A stretch of DNA of 32,256 nt from CAZUSO01 sp964622775 (GCA_964622775.1 CAZUSO010000032.1:1-32256); one strand, 5' to 3'; positions 16,076 through 24,473 are shown, counted from the first letter of the stretch. Notes: generated from the letters alone by a model not told the origin. Program-made: numbers and translations.

Positions 16076-17008
16076 CTATTTCACTAAACGGTAGCAATGA
16101 TGAATCTGCTTATTCCTGAAATCCTCAGGAATGGTCTGTAGCGAAATGTCCTTCACGTTACTGTATTTCCATCTTTTTAGTTCCGGTCGGAAGTTGCGTA
16201 GGTTATTGGAAAAATATACAAGACCGCCGGGCTTTACGCAGGCATGTAAAAAGTGCAGCATGGCGGAATGATCGCGTTGCGTATCCCAGGTACCGCTCAT
16301 CCGCCTGCTGTTACTGAAGGCCGGAGGATCGGTAAACACCAGGTCGAACTGCTCCTCCTTTTGGCTTTTCAAAAAGTCCATGGCATCGCACTGCACAAAA
16401 TGATGCCGGTTTTCCTCTAAGATATTATTGAGTATAAAATTATCTTTTGCCCTGTTGAGATAGGTAGCGGATAAATCCACAGTCGTAATGGAGGCTGCTC
16501 CCCCTGCGGCTGCATACACGCTGAATGAGCCGGTGTAGGCGAAAAGATTCAGTACATTTTTCCCCGTCGCTTCCTCCCGGAATATGCTGCGCAGCGGCCG
16601 GTGATCTAAGAAAAGGCCGGTATCTAAGTAATCCTGCAGATTGACATAAAACTGTAGTCCGCCTTCCTGAACGATAATGTGCTCCTGCACCTGAGCCACC
16701 TTTTCATACTGTTCCATACGGCGCGCTAAACGTTTGCGCTCTTTCAGATAGATATGCTCTTCATGTATCCCGGTTACTTTCGCCATCACCGCCTTGCAGC
16801 CAGCCAGCCAGGAATCATGCTCCTCTTCGTCCATCCCGTGTCGCGCTTTATACTCGGCAACATGCAGATAGCCTTCATACCGGTCTATGCACAAAGGAAA
16901 CTCCGGAATGTCCATATCGTAAATACGGTAGCAGGTAATGCCCTGTCGCTTCGCCCATCGGGCAATATGGCGATTCACTTTTATTAGCCGGTTTTCAAAT
17001 GCCTGCAT
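16076..17008 (-). CDS. Stand-alone 23S rRNA methyltransferase, RlmK-type
   Basis: Predicted SAM-dependent methyltransferase equivalent to the C-terminal half of E. coli RlmKL, which makes 7-methylguanosine at 23S position 2069. I place the start at 17008 (MQAFENRLIKVNRH), giving 310 residues; the ten residues upstream do not fit the family. Visible features are the entry motif ARWAKRQGITCYRIYD, the DYLDTGLFLDHRP core, the SAM loop NLFAYTGSFSVYAA, the acidic TTVDLS strand, and the catalytic-type DPPAFSNS with the following QRDH. The THUMP/RlmL half of the E. coli fusion is absent here. It is the last of a minus-strand run with truB, another RNA-modifying enzyme. Confidence 0.85.
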   Translation of the reverse strand: MQAFENRLIKVNRHIARWAKRQGITCYRIYDMDIPEFPLCIDRYEGYLHVAEYKARHGMDEEEHDSWLAGCKAVMAKVTGIHEEHIYLKERKRLARRMEQYEKVAQVQEHIIVQEGGLQFYVNLQDYLDTGLFLDHRPLRSIFREEATGKNVLNLFAYTGSFSVYAAAGGAASITTVDLSATYLNRAKDNFILNNILEENRHHFVQCDAMDFLKSQKEEQFDLVFTDPPAFSNSRRMSGTWDTQRDHSAMLHFLHACVKPGGLVYFSNNLRNFRPELKRWKYSNVKDISLQTIPEDFRNKQIHHCYRLVK

Positions 17009-17108
17009 AACTGCAAAGATGAAGGAATTTTGGCACATCCGTTCAAACCAAATGATGTTCCTGATGCAGTATCTTTAGAATAGGGAGGGAGCCCTTCGTC
17101 AGGTTTGC

Positions 17109-17813
17109 TTATTGTTGGATCTCTTCCGCCGCAGCCCTACTCAGATAATCTACCCACTCTTCTATGCCCGGAGCTTCCGCTACGCTAAAATCGCCGATGC
17201 GCGTACGGCGCAATGCCTGTAAATAACCTCCGCAATCTAAGGCAGCGCCAAAGTCATGCGCCAAAGAGCGGATATAGGTTCCCGTACTGCATTGTACCCG
17301 GAAATGCACTTCCGGTATTTTGATGGCCGTAATTTCAAATAAACTGATCTGCACCGGCCGGGCATCCAGCTTTACTTCTTTTCCTTCACGGGCCAGCTTA
17401 TACGCGGTTTTGCCATCCCGTTTTATGGCAGAATGTGCCGGAGGTATCTGCATGATATCACCCGTGAATTTTGCTGTGACAGTGTGAATATCCGCTTCCG
17501 TGATGTGGTCGTAAGGTCGGGAATTTTCCGGTTCGCTTTCCAGGTCATAAGTCGGAGTGGTGGCGCCAAGGTGAATGATGCCGGTATATTCTTTAGGCTG
17601 CTTCTGATAGGTGGTAATGCTTTTGGTCATCCTGCCGGTGCAGCATATCAGCAGCCCGGTAGCCAATGGGTCAAGAGTGCCGCAATGGCCGATTTTGGTA
17701 TGAATCTGGCGGCGTATCTTATTCAGCGCATCAAATGAAGTCCATCCCAAAGGTTTGTCCACCAATATCATGGCGCCTTCTTTGATCTGTGTTAAAGTGG
17801 GTAGTCCGGTCAT
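17109..17813 (-). CDS. truB: tRNA pseudouridine-55 synthase
   Basis: Converts uridine 55 in the T-loop of tRNAs to pseudouridine. The 234 residues start with the family entry LVDKPLGWTSFDALNKIRR. The catalytic Asp48 lies in GHCGTLDPLATGLL. Further TruB signatures are YTGIIHLGATTPTYD and TGTYIRSLAHDFG. The C-terminal PUA-like extension of longer homologues is missing. It lies between the rhodanese-like gene (68 bp upstream) and the RlmK-like gene (100 bp downstream), all minus strand. Confidence 0.95.
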   Translation of the reverse strand: MTGLPTLTQIKEGAMILVDKPLGWTSFDALNKIRRQIHTKIGHCGTLDPLATGLLICCTGRMTKSITTYQKQPKEYTGIIHLGATTPTYDLESEPENSRPYDHITEADIHTVTAKFTGDIMQIPPAHSAIKRDGKTAYKLAREGKEVKLDARPVQISLFEITAIKIPEVHFRVQCSTGTYIRSLAHDFGAALDCGGYLQALRRTRIGDFSVAEAPGIEEWVDYLSRAAAEEIQQ

Positions 17814-17881
17814 GCTGCAAAAATGAGGGAGATGATTTGCATTGGCAAAAAATATTTCAAAACATATGTCCGGAATGCCCG

Positions 17882-18304
17882 TTATTCCGACAGTGGAAAT
17901 CCTTTGTCAATCCAGTCCATCTTCAAATCATCATCCAGACGCAGCACCTTAAAATTGGTGAAATGCATTTCCGTCAGCAGGTTATAGGCCGGGTTAATAT
18001 TCGGGCAGCTCGCAAAGGGACAGCAGCCGCAATAGAGGACAATAGCTTTGTCCCGATCCACCTTGCGCAGATATTTTTTCAACCGTTTCAGGTTTTTGGC
18101 CTCGCTCACTGCGCCGATATTGATCGCATGAAGAATATCATCAACGGGGCCGGTATTTAAAATCAGCATATTGCTGTCCGCGCCGCTTGTTAGCATGGCT
18201 GCCAGCGTATCGGGCATTATGGTATTGCGTCTTCCGGACTGATCCTGGGCAAACAAGCCCCAGGCAGAGCAAAGCAATAGCCCTATTATTACCGATCTTT
18301 TCAT
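17882..18304 (-). CDS. Secreted rhodanese-like protein with Cys-rich active loop
   Basis: The 140-residue protein, counted from the Met at 18304, begins with a signal peptide (MKRSVIIGLLL, ending LFA-Q). The rhodanese-like fold carries an unusual loop YCGCCPFASCPN (~93-104) with four cysteines, followed by NINPAYNLL and a terminal WIDKGFPL segment typical of rhodanese domains. Ordinary rhodaneses have one catalytic Cys here, so sulfur transfer, disulfide chemistry or metal binding are all possible. It is likely periplasmic. Its minus-strand neighbours are a DinB-like gene and truB. The open frame extends 12 codons further upstream, but that would bury the signal peptide. Confidence 0.7.
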   Translation of the reverse strand: MKRSVIIGLLLCSAWGLFAQDQSGRRNTIMPDTLAAMLTSGADSNMLILNTGPVDDILHAINIGAVSEAKNLKRLKKYLRKVDRDKAIVLYCGCCPFASCPNINPAYNLLTEMHFTNFKVLRLDDDLKMDWIDKGFPLSE

Positions 18305-18352
18305 CTTAATAAAGCTTTTGTGGTTTTTTATAATCATCATCTGATAAAGAAA

Positions 18353-18817
18353 TTAAATAAGGACACCGAATTGCCTGAGGTGATGAGCCGCATGTTTATA
18401 CGACAGGCGCAGCCACAGCTCATAATTCAAATCACCAAAAATCGGGTTGCGCACGACTAATCCGGGTTGTGCCCCGAACCGCATTAAAAAAAAGAGGACT
18501 TCATATTCCAACTCGTTTATGGCGCCCGTCAGCGATTCATGCCGTGGGGGAAGCGGCTCTTCCGGCAATAATATATTCACGGTGTTCGGGCGGAAAGGAT
18601 GATCCGTTCTCAGAAATGCCTGCATCTTTTCCACGCGTTCCGGGAATACAATATCCGTAAAAACATGTTTCCCGTTAGCTACCTGAAATCCATCGCGGCT
18701 CATGTGCTCCACCATTTGCCGGAGATTCATCTTTCCCCATTCCGGCGGAGTGTATTCCGGGATTCTGCGAATCAGGGGTATATAGTCGTTTTTCAAGAAG
18801 TATTCCGCAGCCTGCAT
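18353..18817 (-). CDS. DinB-like / DUF1569-type protein
   Basis: A 154-residue cytoplasmic protein with the four-helix pattern of the DinB/DUF1569 superfamily. Possible metal ligands are His38 in MVEHMSRDG and the pair in KHAAHHLRQFG (His142, His145 or His146), matching the three-His arrangement of that superfamily. Members often act as thiol-dependent transferases, but many are uncharacterised, and no function is assigned here. It starts 6 bp after the ridA stop, suggesting co-transcription. Confidence 0.7.
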   Translation of the reverse strand: MQAAEYFLKNDYIPLIRRIPEYTPPEWGKMNLRQMVEHMSRDGFQVANGKHVFTDIVFPERVEKMQAFLRTDHPFRPNTVNILLPEEPLPPRHESLTGAINELEYEVLFFLMRFGAQPGLVVRNPIFGDLNYELWLRLSYKHAAHHLRQFGVLI

Positions 18818-18823
18818 CCTGAA

Positions 18824-19204
18824 TTATTGAGCCGCGATCACGGATATTTCAATATTTACGCTTTTGGGCAATTGCGCCACCTGAACGGTTTCCCGGGCCG
18901 GAGCATTTTCCGGGAAATATTTTCCATAAACGGCATTGATTAATGCAAACTGTCCCATGTCCATAATAAAAATGGTGCTTTTGACTACGTTTCGAAAATC
19001 CATTCCAGCTTCGGAAAGGATAGCCTTCAGGTTTTGCATCACCATTTCTGTTTCTGCTTCAATCCCCGAAGTAATGAGCGCTCCCGTTGCCGGATCTAAT
19101 GCAATCTGACCGGAGACAAAAAGGAAATTTCCGGCTTGTACAGCCTGATTGTAAGGACCAATAGGAGCCGGAGCGCCTTGTGTATTGATAATTTGCTTTT
19201 CCAT
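18824..19204 (-). CDS. ridA: Enamine/imine deaminase RidA
   Basis: Hydrolyses reactive 2-aminoacrylate and related enamines released by PLP enzymes, protecting the cell. I place the start at 19204 (MEKQIINTQGAPAPIGPYNQA), giving 126 residues, typical for the family. Seen in the sequence: GPYNQAV, FVSGQIALDP, and PARETVQVAQLP, whose Arg corresponds to substrate-binding Arg105 of E. coli RidA, then the VNIEISVIAA end. The -7 box lies so close to the ATG that the mRNA may be nearly leaderless. Divergent from tsaB. Confidence 0.93.
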   Translation of the reverse strand: MEKQIINTQGAPAPIGPYNQAVQAGNFLFVSGQIALDPATGALITSGIEAETEMVMQNLKAILSEAGMDFRNVVKSTIFIMDMGQFALINAVYGKYFPENAPARETVQVAQLPKSVNIEISVIAAQ

Positions 19205-19207
19205 AGC

Positions 19208-19226
19208 GCAAAAGTAATACTTTTGC
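19208..19226. promoter_or_regulatory. Shared palindromic -7 boxes of ridA and tsaB
   Basis: GCAAAAGTAATACTTTTGC has perfect 9-base arms around one A. The right arm gives TACTTTTG on the plus strand (19218-19225) for tsaB; the left arm gives TACTTTTG on the minus strand (19209-19216) for ridA. A TTTG at 19192-19195 could be the tsaB -33 box (22-base spacer). The two promoters face outward and cannot easily be used at the same time. Confidence 0.6.
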
Positions 19227-19240
19227 AGGCGCAACGAGAA

Positions 19241-19906
19241 ATGCCCACATTACTTTATATTGACACTTCGGCTAACCACATCACTATCGCAGTGTCCCGC
19301 GACGGGCAGATGATGATGGAGCAAAGGCAATACACGACTCATGAGCAGGCTGCGCTGATTAATGTGATGATCGCTGCTGCATTGGAAGCATCCGGGCTGA
19401 CTTTGCAGGAAACCGACGCCATTGTAGTATGTGCCGGACCGGGTTCATACACCGGGTTACGTGTAGCGCTTAGTGCGGCAAAAGGTCTGTGCTTTGCATT
19501 GAACAAGCCGCTGATGCTATTTAATAAGCTGTTTCTGCTGGACGTAAGTTTGCCATTGTCGCCGGAAGCTAATATCCTGATTGCCTTAAAAGCGAGGCAG
19601 GAAGAATTTTTTATTGCTGCCTATGACGGAAACCGAAAAGAAGTGTTGCCACCACAACATGCATGCAGTACAGGTATCAGAGATATCTTATCGGCAAATG
19701 ATATCCATACGGTGGTAACAAATTATGATGATCCTTCGGTTTTTGAAGGACGAAATATCCTCCCGGTTTATCATGAGATCAATATGGAACAATGGATGAG
19801 CTATGCGGAAAGCCGCTATGCAAAAAAAGATTTTGATGATCTGGCTTATAGCGACCCCTTTTATCTGAAAGCCGCTTTTACCACAACTGCAAAAAAGAAA
19901 ATCTAA
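19241..19906 (+). CDS. tsaB: tRNA t6A biosynthesis protein TsaB
   Basis: Partner of TsaD and TsaE in forming threonylcarbamoyl-adenosine 37 in ANN-reading tRNAs. The start at 19241 (MPTLLYIDTS) gives 221 residues; frames further upstream run through the ridA gene. The ASKHA-fold entry LYIDTSANHITIAV, the family hallmark GPGSYTGLRVALSAAKGL (~66-83), and a C-terminal SDPFYLK segment are visible. It is first in a plus-strand run with a thioesterase (4-bp gap) and folA (24-bp gap). Confidence 0.94.
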   Translation: MPTLLYIDTSANHITIAVSRDGQMMMEQRQYTTHEQAALINVMIAAALEASGLTLQETDAIVVCAGPGSYTGLRVALSAAKGLCFALNKPLMLFNKLFLLDVSLPLSPEANILIALKARQEEFFIAAYDGNRKEVLPPQHACSTGIRDILSANDIHTVVTNYDDPSVFEGRNILPVYHEINMEQWMSYAESRYAKKDFDDLAYSDPFYLKAAFTTTAKKKI

Positions 19907-19910
19907 ATAT

Positions 19911-20432
19911 ATGATGATGACTAATAGCACAAGAACAGTCTCCGATTCGCGTACTACCATGAGTGAGCTTATTCTGCCCAATGATGCCAATACTTTGGGC
20001 AATCTGATGGGTGGTAAACTGATGTACTGGATGGATATAGCCGCCGCCATTTCCGCACAGCGGCATTGCAACGGACAGGTGGTTACGGCATCTGTGGACA
20101 ATATTTCCTTCTCCAATCCTATCAAGATTGGGTATCTTCTTACTATCGAGGCGCAGATAACGCGTGCCTTCAACACCTCTATGGAAGTTTTTCTTCGGGT
20201 TTGGGGTGAAGACGTGCAATCGCAGCATAAGTATTTATCCAACGAAGCCTATCTTACCTTTGTAGCTATTGGCGCCAATGGCCGCCCCAAACAGGTTCCG
20301 GAACTGATTCCTGAAACGGAGCCCGAGAAGGAATTGTTTGAAGGAGCGATGCGCCGCCGCCAGTTACGCCTGATACTTGGTGGAAAAATGAAACCGGAAG
20401 ATGCAGGCGAATTAAAAGCATTGTTTACTTAA
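19911..20432 (+). CDS. Hotdog-fold acyl-CoA thioesterase
   Basis: Predicted to hydrolyse acyl-CoA to free acid and CoA in the cytoplasm. The 173-residue protein has the YciA/ACOT-type opening PNDANTLGNLMGGKLMYWMD, with the P-x-D-x-N-x-x-G pattern that carries the catalytic acid, then VTASVDNISFSNPIKIG, a second-strand pattern typical of the fold. The start has three consecutive Met codons; I use the first. The 4-bp spacing from tsaB suggests translational coupling. Chain-length preference cannot be read from the sequence. Confidence 0.87.
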   Translation: MMMTNSTRTVSDSRTTMSELILPNDANTLGNLMGGKLMYWMDIAAAISAQRHCNGQVVTASVDNISFSNPIKIGYLLTIEAQITRAFNTSMEVFLRVWGEDVQSQHKYLSNEAYLTFVAIGANGRPKQVPELIPETEPEKELFEGAMRRRQLRLILGGKMKPEDAGELKALFT

Positions 20433-20456
20433 ATTTTATCTTTTAAAAGCAGGTTT

Positions 20457-20954
20457 ATGAAGATTATTTTTGTAGTTGCCGCTTCGGAAAACAATGTCAT
20501 TGGGGTGCAGAACGAATTGCCCTGGCACCTGCCTGATGATTTGAAATTTTTCAAAAAAATAACCCTGCATAAACCGGTTCTGATGGGGAAAAACACCTGG
20601 CTTTCCCTCGGCAAACCGCTGCCCGGCCGGCTCAATATCGTATTGTCTGCCTCGCTTTCTGCTCATGAAGTTCCTGAAGGTGTGCTCGTTTTTGATGAGC
20701 TGTTCGGAGCGCTGAAATACCTGCAAGACCGGCAAATACCTGAAGTTTGCATTATTGGTGGCGGGCAGTTGTTTCATGGAGCATTAGCGCTTGCCCAAAC
20801 TATTTATCTGACACGTGTTCATACGCGGATTGAAAACGGCGATGTGTTTTTTCCGGAATTGCCCGACAGTTGGAAGAAAATTTGGGAAGAGCACCATTGC
20901 AAAGATGAACGCCACGCTTACAATTTCAGTTTCGAGCAATGGAAAAAGGAATAA
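20457..20954 (+). CDS. folA: Dihydrofolate reductase
   Basis: Reduces dihydrofolate to tetrahydrofolate with NADPH. The 165 residues follow the chromosomal DHFR pattern: VVAASENNVIGVQNELPWHLPDDLKFF, with Asp28 at the position of E. coli Asp27; the NADPH-binding VLMGKNTWLSLGKPLPGR; IIGGGQLF (~98-105); and an FSFEQWKK end. It follows the thioesterase by 24 bp and precedes a methyltransferase-like gene by 29 bp on the same strand. thyA is not next to it, unlike in many bacteria. Confidence 0.95.
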   Translation: MKIIFVVAASENNVIGVQNELPWHLPDDLKFFKKITLHKPVLMGKNTWLSLGKPLPGRLNIVLSASLSAHEVPEGVLVFDELFGALKYLQDRQIPEVCIIGGGQLFHGALALAQTIYLTRVHTRIENGDVFFPELPDSWKKIWEEHHCKDERHAYNFSFEQWKKE

Positions 20955-20983
20955 TAGCCGGAGTGTTATCTTTATAAATTAAT

Positions 20984-21547
20984 ATGCGAACGCTCTGGAC
21001 TAAACGACTGGAATACTGGTTAAAGGCAAAAGGCCGGCATGGCACACATTCTCCATTCGCCTACGGATTCGTGGAAAATGTTCTGAGGAAACCTCCGATT
21101 GCAACAGCAAATGAAGATAATAAAATAGCAGCAATACTGTCCAGGCAGGACTACCAGCTTTTATTGCGCATAATATGTTATCTGCGGCCGAAGCAGGTCA
21201 TGACACATGCCGCACTTTCAGCATTGCTACAGAGCGATCAGTTGCTGCTGGAAATGCCTTCATGGATACCCATGATGCAGGATGAGCTCCCGCAATCCGT
21301 TCCGCCAGCCACCCTGGCCGTGCTTGACGCTGCTGCATGTTCTGAAGTGTTTTTGCGGAGTATTTCTGCCGCAATTGCCCCCTTTAGCTTAGTGCTTTAT
21401 CAACCCTGCCAAAGTAAACAAACCTTGGCGCTGCTTGGTACCGTCTTTAACATGCCGGATTTTAATCTAACCATTGATTGCCTGCGTTTTGCTGTACTGA
21501 TTAAGGATCCGGCTTTCATAAACCGGCAGCATTTTATACTGAAATAA
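20984..21547 (+). CDS. Degenerate class I methyltransferase-like protein
   Basis: A 187-residue protein. The N-terminal KAKGRHGTHSPFAYGFVENVL matches the start of a Bacteroidota family of SAM-methyltransferase-like proteins, and the end (FNLTIDCLRF...RQHFILK) matches that family's last strands. The Gly-rich SAM loop expected after RPKQV is missing (the sequence reads VMTHAALSALL), and the protein looks shorter than the family. It may be an inactive or decaying member. It lies 29 bp after folA, likely in the same transcript. Confidence 0.6.
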   Translation: MRTLWTKRLEYWLKAKGRHGTHSPFAYGFVENVLRKPPIATANEDNKIAAILSRQDYQLLLRIICYLRPKQVMTHAALSALLQSDQLLLEMPSWIPMMQDELPQSVPPATLAVLDAAACSEVFLRSISAAIAPFSLVLYQPCQSKQTLALLGTVFNMPDFNLTIDCLRFAVLIKDPAFINRQHFILK

Positions 21548-21601
21548 TATCTTCCGTAGGAATTTTTACGGATTTTATACACTTCACTAATTTTTGAACA
21601 T

Positions 21602-21609
21602 TACATTTG
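21602..21609 (+). promoter_or_regulatory. Promoter -7 box for the TonB-dependent receptor
   Basis: TACATTTG matches TAnnTTTG, with the start codon 25 bases downstream. The -33 region is only T-rich. Confidence 0.55.
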
Positions 21610-21634
21610 CGCCCTATTTAAACTATTTTGCTAT

Positions 21635-23554
21635 ATGAATTTCCGCTTAATAAGCACGGCAGGTCTGCTGTTATGTACCCAGGCTTTATTTGCACAAACC
21701 AAAACATCGGACAGCAATATGACCGGCAGCCTGTCCGAAGTCATTATACAGGAAAACAGGATGCAAACCGCACTGAAGGACCAGAACCGCAATATTACCA
21801 TCATTGACCGGGAACAGATTGCCCGTTTGCCGGCGAAATCGGTTAATGAACTGCTGACTATGGTTTCCGGAATTGATGTAAGGCAACGCGGTGCCTGGGG
21901 CGCTCAGGCGGATATTGGCATTGACGGCGGCTCTTTTGACCAGACTTTGGTATTGTTGAACGGGGTCAAGATTAACGATCCGCAAACCGGACATAATATG
22001 ATGAACCTGCCCGTTCCCCTGACATCAATTGAACGCATTCAAGTATTGCGCGGACCGGCCGCCCGCATATACGGCATCAATGCATTGGCCGGTGTGATTA
22101 ACATCATCACTAAAAAACCTGCTCAGCGCGGTATTACGGCACAGGTATATGGCGGCAGCAATTTTCGTAAAGATGACAGCACGCAAAAAACCTATTCGGG
22201 AATGGGCGCCGAAGTATTTGCCGGCTGGTCGGGAAAAAAGCTGAATCAGCAAATCGGGCTGAGCCATTCCCGTGGCAACGGGTACCGCTACAATACCGGA
22301 TTTCAGAATACCAAACTGATGTACCAAAACCAGGTTGCCGCTTCAGATAAAATATCCGTAGAAATACTGGGAGGGTATGTGGACAATGCCTTTGGCGCCA
22401 ATGGCTATTATTCGCCGCCGGGCGATGTGGAATCGGATGAAACCATACAAACCGCATTAGGAAGCGTGGCGGCCACGATGCAAATAAATTCGTTCTGGCA
22501 AATGAAACCCCGTGTTTCTTACCGATTCAACAAAGACGATTATATTTTCATTCGCCAAAAGCCGGAAGTGTATCACAATGTTCATGAAACAAATGCCTTA
22601 GATGTGGAGTTGAACAATACTTTCCAAACAAAGGCCGGACAGTTCGGCCTGGGTCTGGAATGGCGCAATGAAAATATACACAGCGCCCGGCTCGGCAATA
22701 ATCAGCGGGATAATTTTGGTGTGTTCGGAGAATATCAGATCAATTACCATCATCGTTTTTCGCTGAATGCGGGAGCTTATGTAAACTATAATTCGGCTTA
22801 CGGCTGGAATGTTTTTCCCGGACTGGATCTCGGCTGGCGCTTCCTGAAAGATTTCCGGCTCTATGCCAATGTCGGTACCGGCCAAAGATTGCCCACCTAT
22901 ACGGATTTGTATTATGTAGGACCTTCCAATATCGGTAATCCTGATCTGAAGCCTGAACAGATGCTGCAGGCCGAAGGTGGTGTCCGCTATTACCATAACA
23001 GGTGGAATGCGCGTGCCGGATACTTTTACCGCTACGGCAGCCAGTTTATTGACTGGGCACGCAGCGATACTTCGCAGCCCTGGAGACCGGAAAACTATAA
23101 TAAACTTTCTACCAATGGCATCACCTTTGCGCTGGATTATGGCTTTGATCCCGCTTCGGGTAAAGATGTTGATTTCCAGGGCGGAATTTCTTATACTTTC
23201 CTTTCCCCGAAAGCCGGTGTGATGACACCCGAAAACGGGACAGCGATTCTTTCCAAATATACTATCAACAGTCTAAAGCATCAGCTTTGTATCCGTGCCG
23301 GATTATTGCTGTTTCAACACATCAGCCTGGAGATGACGGGACGTTATTATGAGCGGTTCAATTCCCCTTTGGTAGCCGGGTACAGCCTCAAGTCCTATTT
23401 CCTGACGGATGTGCGCCTTGCTTATTCGGTGTCGGACTGGAATATTTATGCAGACCTCAGCAACCTGACGGATGTCCGGTATATTGATGCCGGTGTTGCG
23501 CCTATGCCCGGTCGCTGGATGACCATAGGATTGAAGTGGAATTGCTGGAAATAA
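21635..23554 (+). CDS. TonB-dependent outer-membrane receptor, BtuB-like
   Basis: A 639-residue outer-membrane transporter. The signal peptide spans ~1-21 (ending LFA-Q). The plug domain (~35-155) shows NELLTMVSGIDVRQRG, LLNGVKINDPQTGH and IERIQVLRGPAARIYG.NALAGVINIITK, the classic plug signature. The remainder alternates aromatic strands of a 22-strand barrel and ends in LKWNCWK, one residue past the usual terminal aromatic. No carboxypeptidase-like N-domain and no SusD partner are present, so it is not a SusC-type glycan importer. Similarity of layout to BtuB suggests cobalamin or a metal chelate, but the substrate is not proved. It has its own promoter; no riboswitch fits the 87-bp upstream gap. 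Its 3' end meets rpe after 13 bp. Confidence 0.9.
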   Translation: MNFRLISTAGLLLCTQALFAQTKTSDSNMTGSLSEVIIQENRMQTALKDQNRNITIIDREQIARLPAKSVNELLTMVSGIDVRQRGAWGAQADIGIDGGSFDQTLVLLNGVKINDPQTGHNMMNLPVPLTSIERIQVLRGPAARIYGINALAGVINIITKKPAQRGITAQVYGGSNFRKDDSTQKTYSGMGAEVFAGWSGKKLNQQIGLSHSRGNGYRYNTGFQNTKLMYQNQVAASDKISVEILGGYVDNAFGANGYYSPPGDVESDETIQTALGSVAATMQINSFWQMKPRVSYRFNKDDYIFIRQKPEVYHNVHETNALDVELNNTFQTKAGQFGLGLEWRNENIHSARLGNNQRDNFGVFGEYQINYHHRFSLNAGAYVNYNSAYGWNVFPGLDLGWRFLKDFRLYANVGTGQRLPTYTDLYYVGPSNIGNPDLKPEQMLQAEGGVRYYHNRWNARAGYFYRYGSQFIDWARSDTSQPWRPENYNKLSTNGITFALDYGFDPASGKDVDFQGGISYTFLSPKAGVMTPENGTAILSKYTINSLKHQLCIRAGLLLFQHISLEMTGRYYERFNSPLVAGYSLKSYFLTDVRLAYSVSDWNIYADLSNLTDVRYIDAGVAPMPGRWMTIGLKWNCWK

Positions 23555-23567
23555 TGTTTGTTGTTGT

Positions 23568-24230
23568 TTATTCGGGACGGACGGAAACCGTTTTTAACTG
23601 ATGAATGGCTTCTACCGGACTGACTGCGCTGAAAACCGTATTGCCCGCCACTAATACATCGGCGCCGGCAGCGATGATGGTATCCGCATTGTCTAAGGTT
23701 ACGCCTCCGTCAATTTCTATCAGTGCTTTGCTGCCTGTTTCCTGAATCAGGGCGCGGAGATCTCCGATTTTTTTAAGGGTATTCGGGATGAACTTTTGTC
23801 CCCCGAATCCCGGATTGACACTCATCATGCAAACCAGGTCAATATCGGCAATGATATCCGCCAGCATGGAAACCGGCGTATGCGGATTGATAGCGATACC
23901 CGCCTTTATGCCTTCTCCGTGGATCATCTGCACCACACGATGCAGGTGTACACAAGCTTCCAGATGTACCGAAAGATGGTCAGCGCCTGCTGCGGCAAAA
24001 TCACGAACGTACTTTTCCGGCTCCACAATCATCAGATGCACATCCAGTGGCTTTTTAGACAAGCGGTGAATGGCGGCAATAACCGGAAGCCCAAAGCTGA
24101 TATTCGGCACAAAGCGACCGTCCATGACATCTAAATGAAACCAGTCGGCCTCGCTCCGGTTAATCATTTCCGTTTCCTGTTCCAGCTTTAAGAAGTCGGC
24201 AGAAAGTAATGAGGGGGCTATGAGATGCAT
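23568..24230 (-). CDS. rpe: Ribulose-phosphate 3-epimerase
   Basis: Interconverts ribulose 5-phosphate and xylulose 5-phosphate in the pentose phosphate pathway. The 220-residue TIM barrel shows APSLLSADFLKL, the metal and catalytic positions in WFHLDVMDGRFVPN (first Asp/His pair), VHLMI, the phosphate-loop motif MSVNPGFGGQKF, and the second catalytic Asp in LIEIDGGV. Convergent with the receptor gene. A TATTTTTG box on the minus strand (24264-24271) is a possible -7 element. Confidence 0.95.
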   Translation of the reverse strand: MHLIAPSLLSADFLKLEQETEMINRSEADWFHLDVMDGRFVPNISFGLPVIAAIHRLSKKPLDVHLMIVEPEKYVRDFAAAGADHLSVHLEACVHLHRVVQMIHGEGIKAGIAINPHTPVSMLADIIADIDLVCMMSVNPGFGGQKFIPNTLKKIGDLRALIQETGSKALIEIDGGVTLDNADTIIAAGADVLVAGNTVFSAVSPVEAIHQLKTVSVRPE

Positions 24231-24263
24231 TGCACAAAAGGATTTTTATGGAGAATGTATGGG

Positions 24264-24271
24264 CAAAAATA
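24264..24271 (-). promoter_or_regulatory. Possible -7 box for rpe
   Basis: Reads TATTTTTG on the minus strand, matching TAnnTTTG, 34 bases before the rpe start. No suitably spaced -33 box was seen. Confidence 0.35.
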
Positions 24272-24456
24272 CAGGAAAAGAGTTTAGGGTTTAAATCAAA
24301 AATCAATAACAAAAATACTGATTATTAATTTAGGGAATATCGTCAAAATATAATGGAATTAAGCAGGAGTAATACCGGTAATTCCAAACTAAAATCCAAA
24401 ATATCGTCAGTGATAATTTTCAACATGAATTTGTGAAAATCCGGTATGCAAAATCT

Positions 24457-24464
24457 TAACTTTG
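24457..24464 (+). promoter_or_regulatory. Possible promoter -7 box overlapping the DnaA-box region
   Basis: TAACTTTG matches TAnnTTTG, with a TTTG at 24430-24433 upstream (23-base spacer, longer than usual). The predicted start would fall next to the first DnaA box, leaving a leader of about 420 bases before dnaB. Confidence 0.35.
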
Positions 24465-24473
24465 AAGCATTCC

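Noticed and set aside
21548..21634. Cobalamin riboswitch before the BtuB-like receptor
   Set aside because: The gap is only 87 bp with the -7 box 25 bp before the ATG; no room for the riboswitch.
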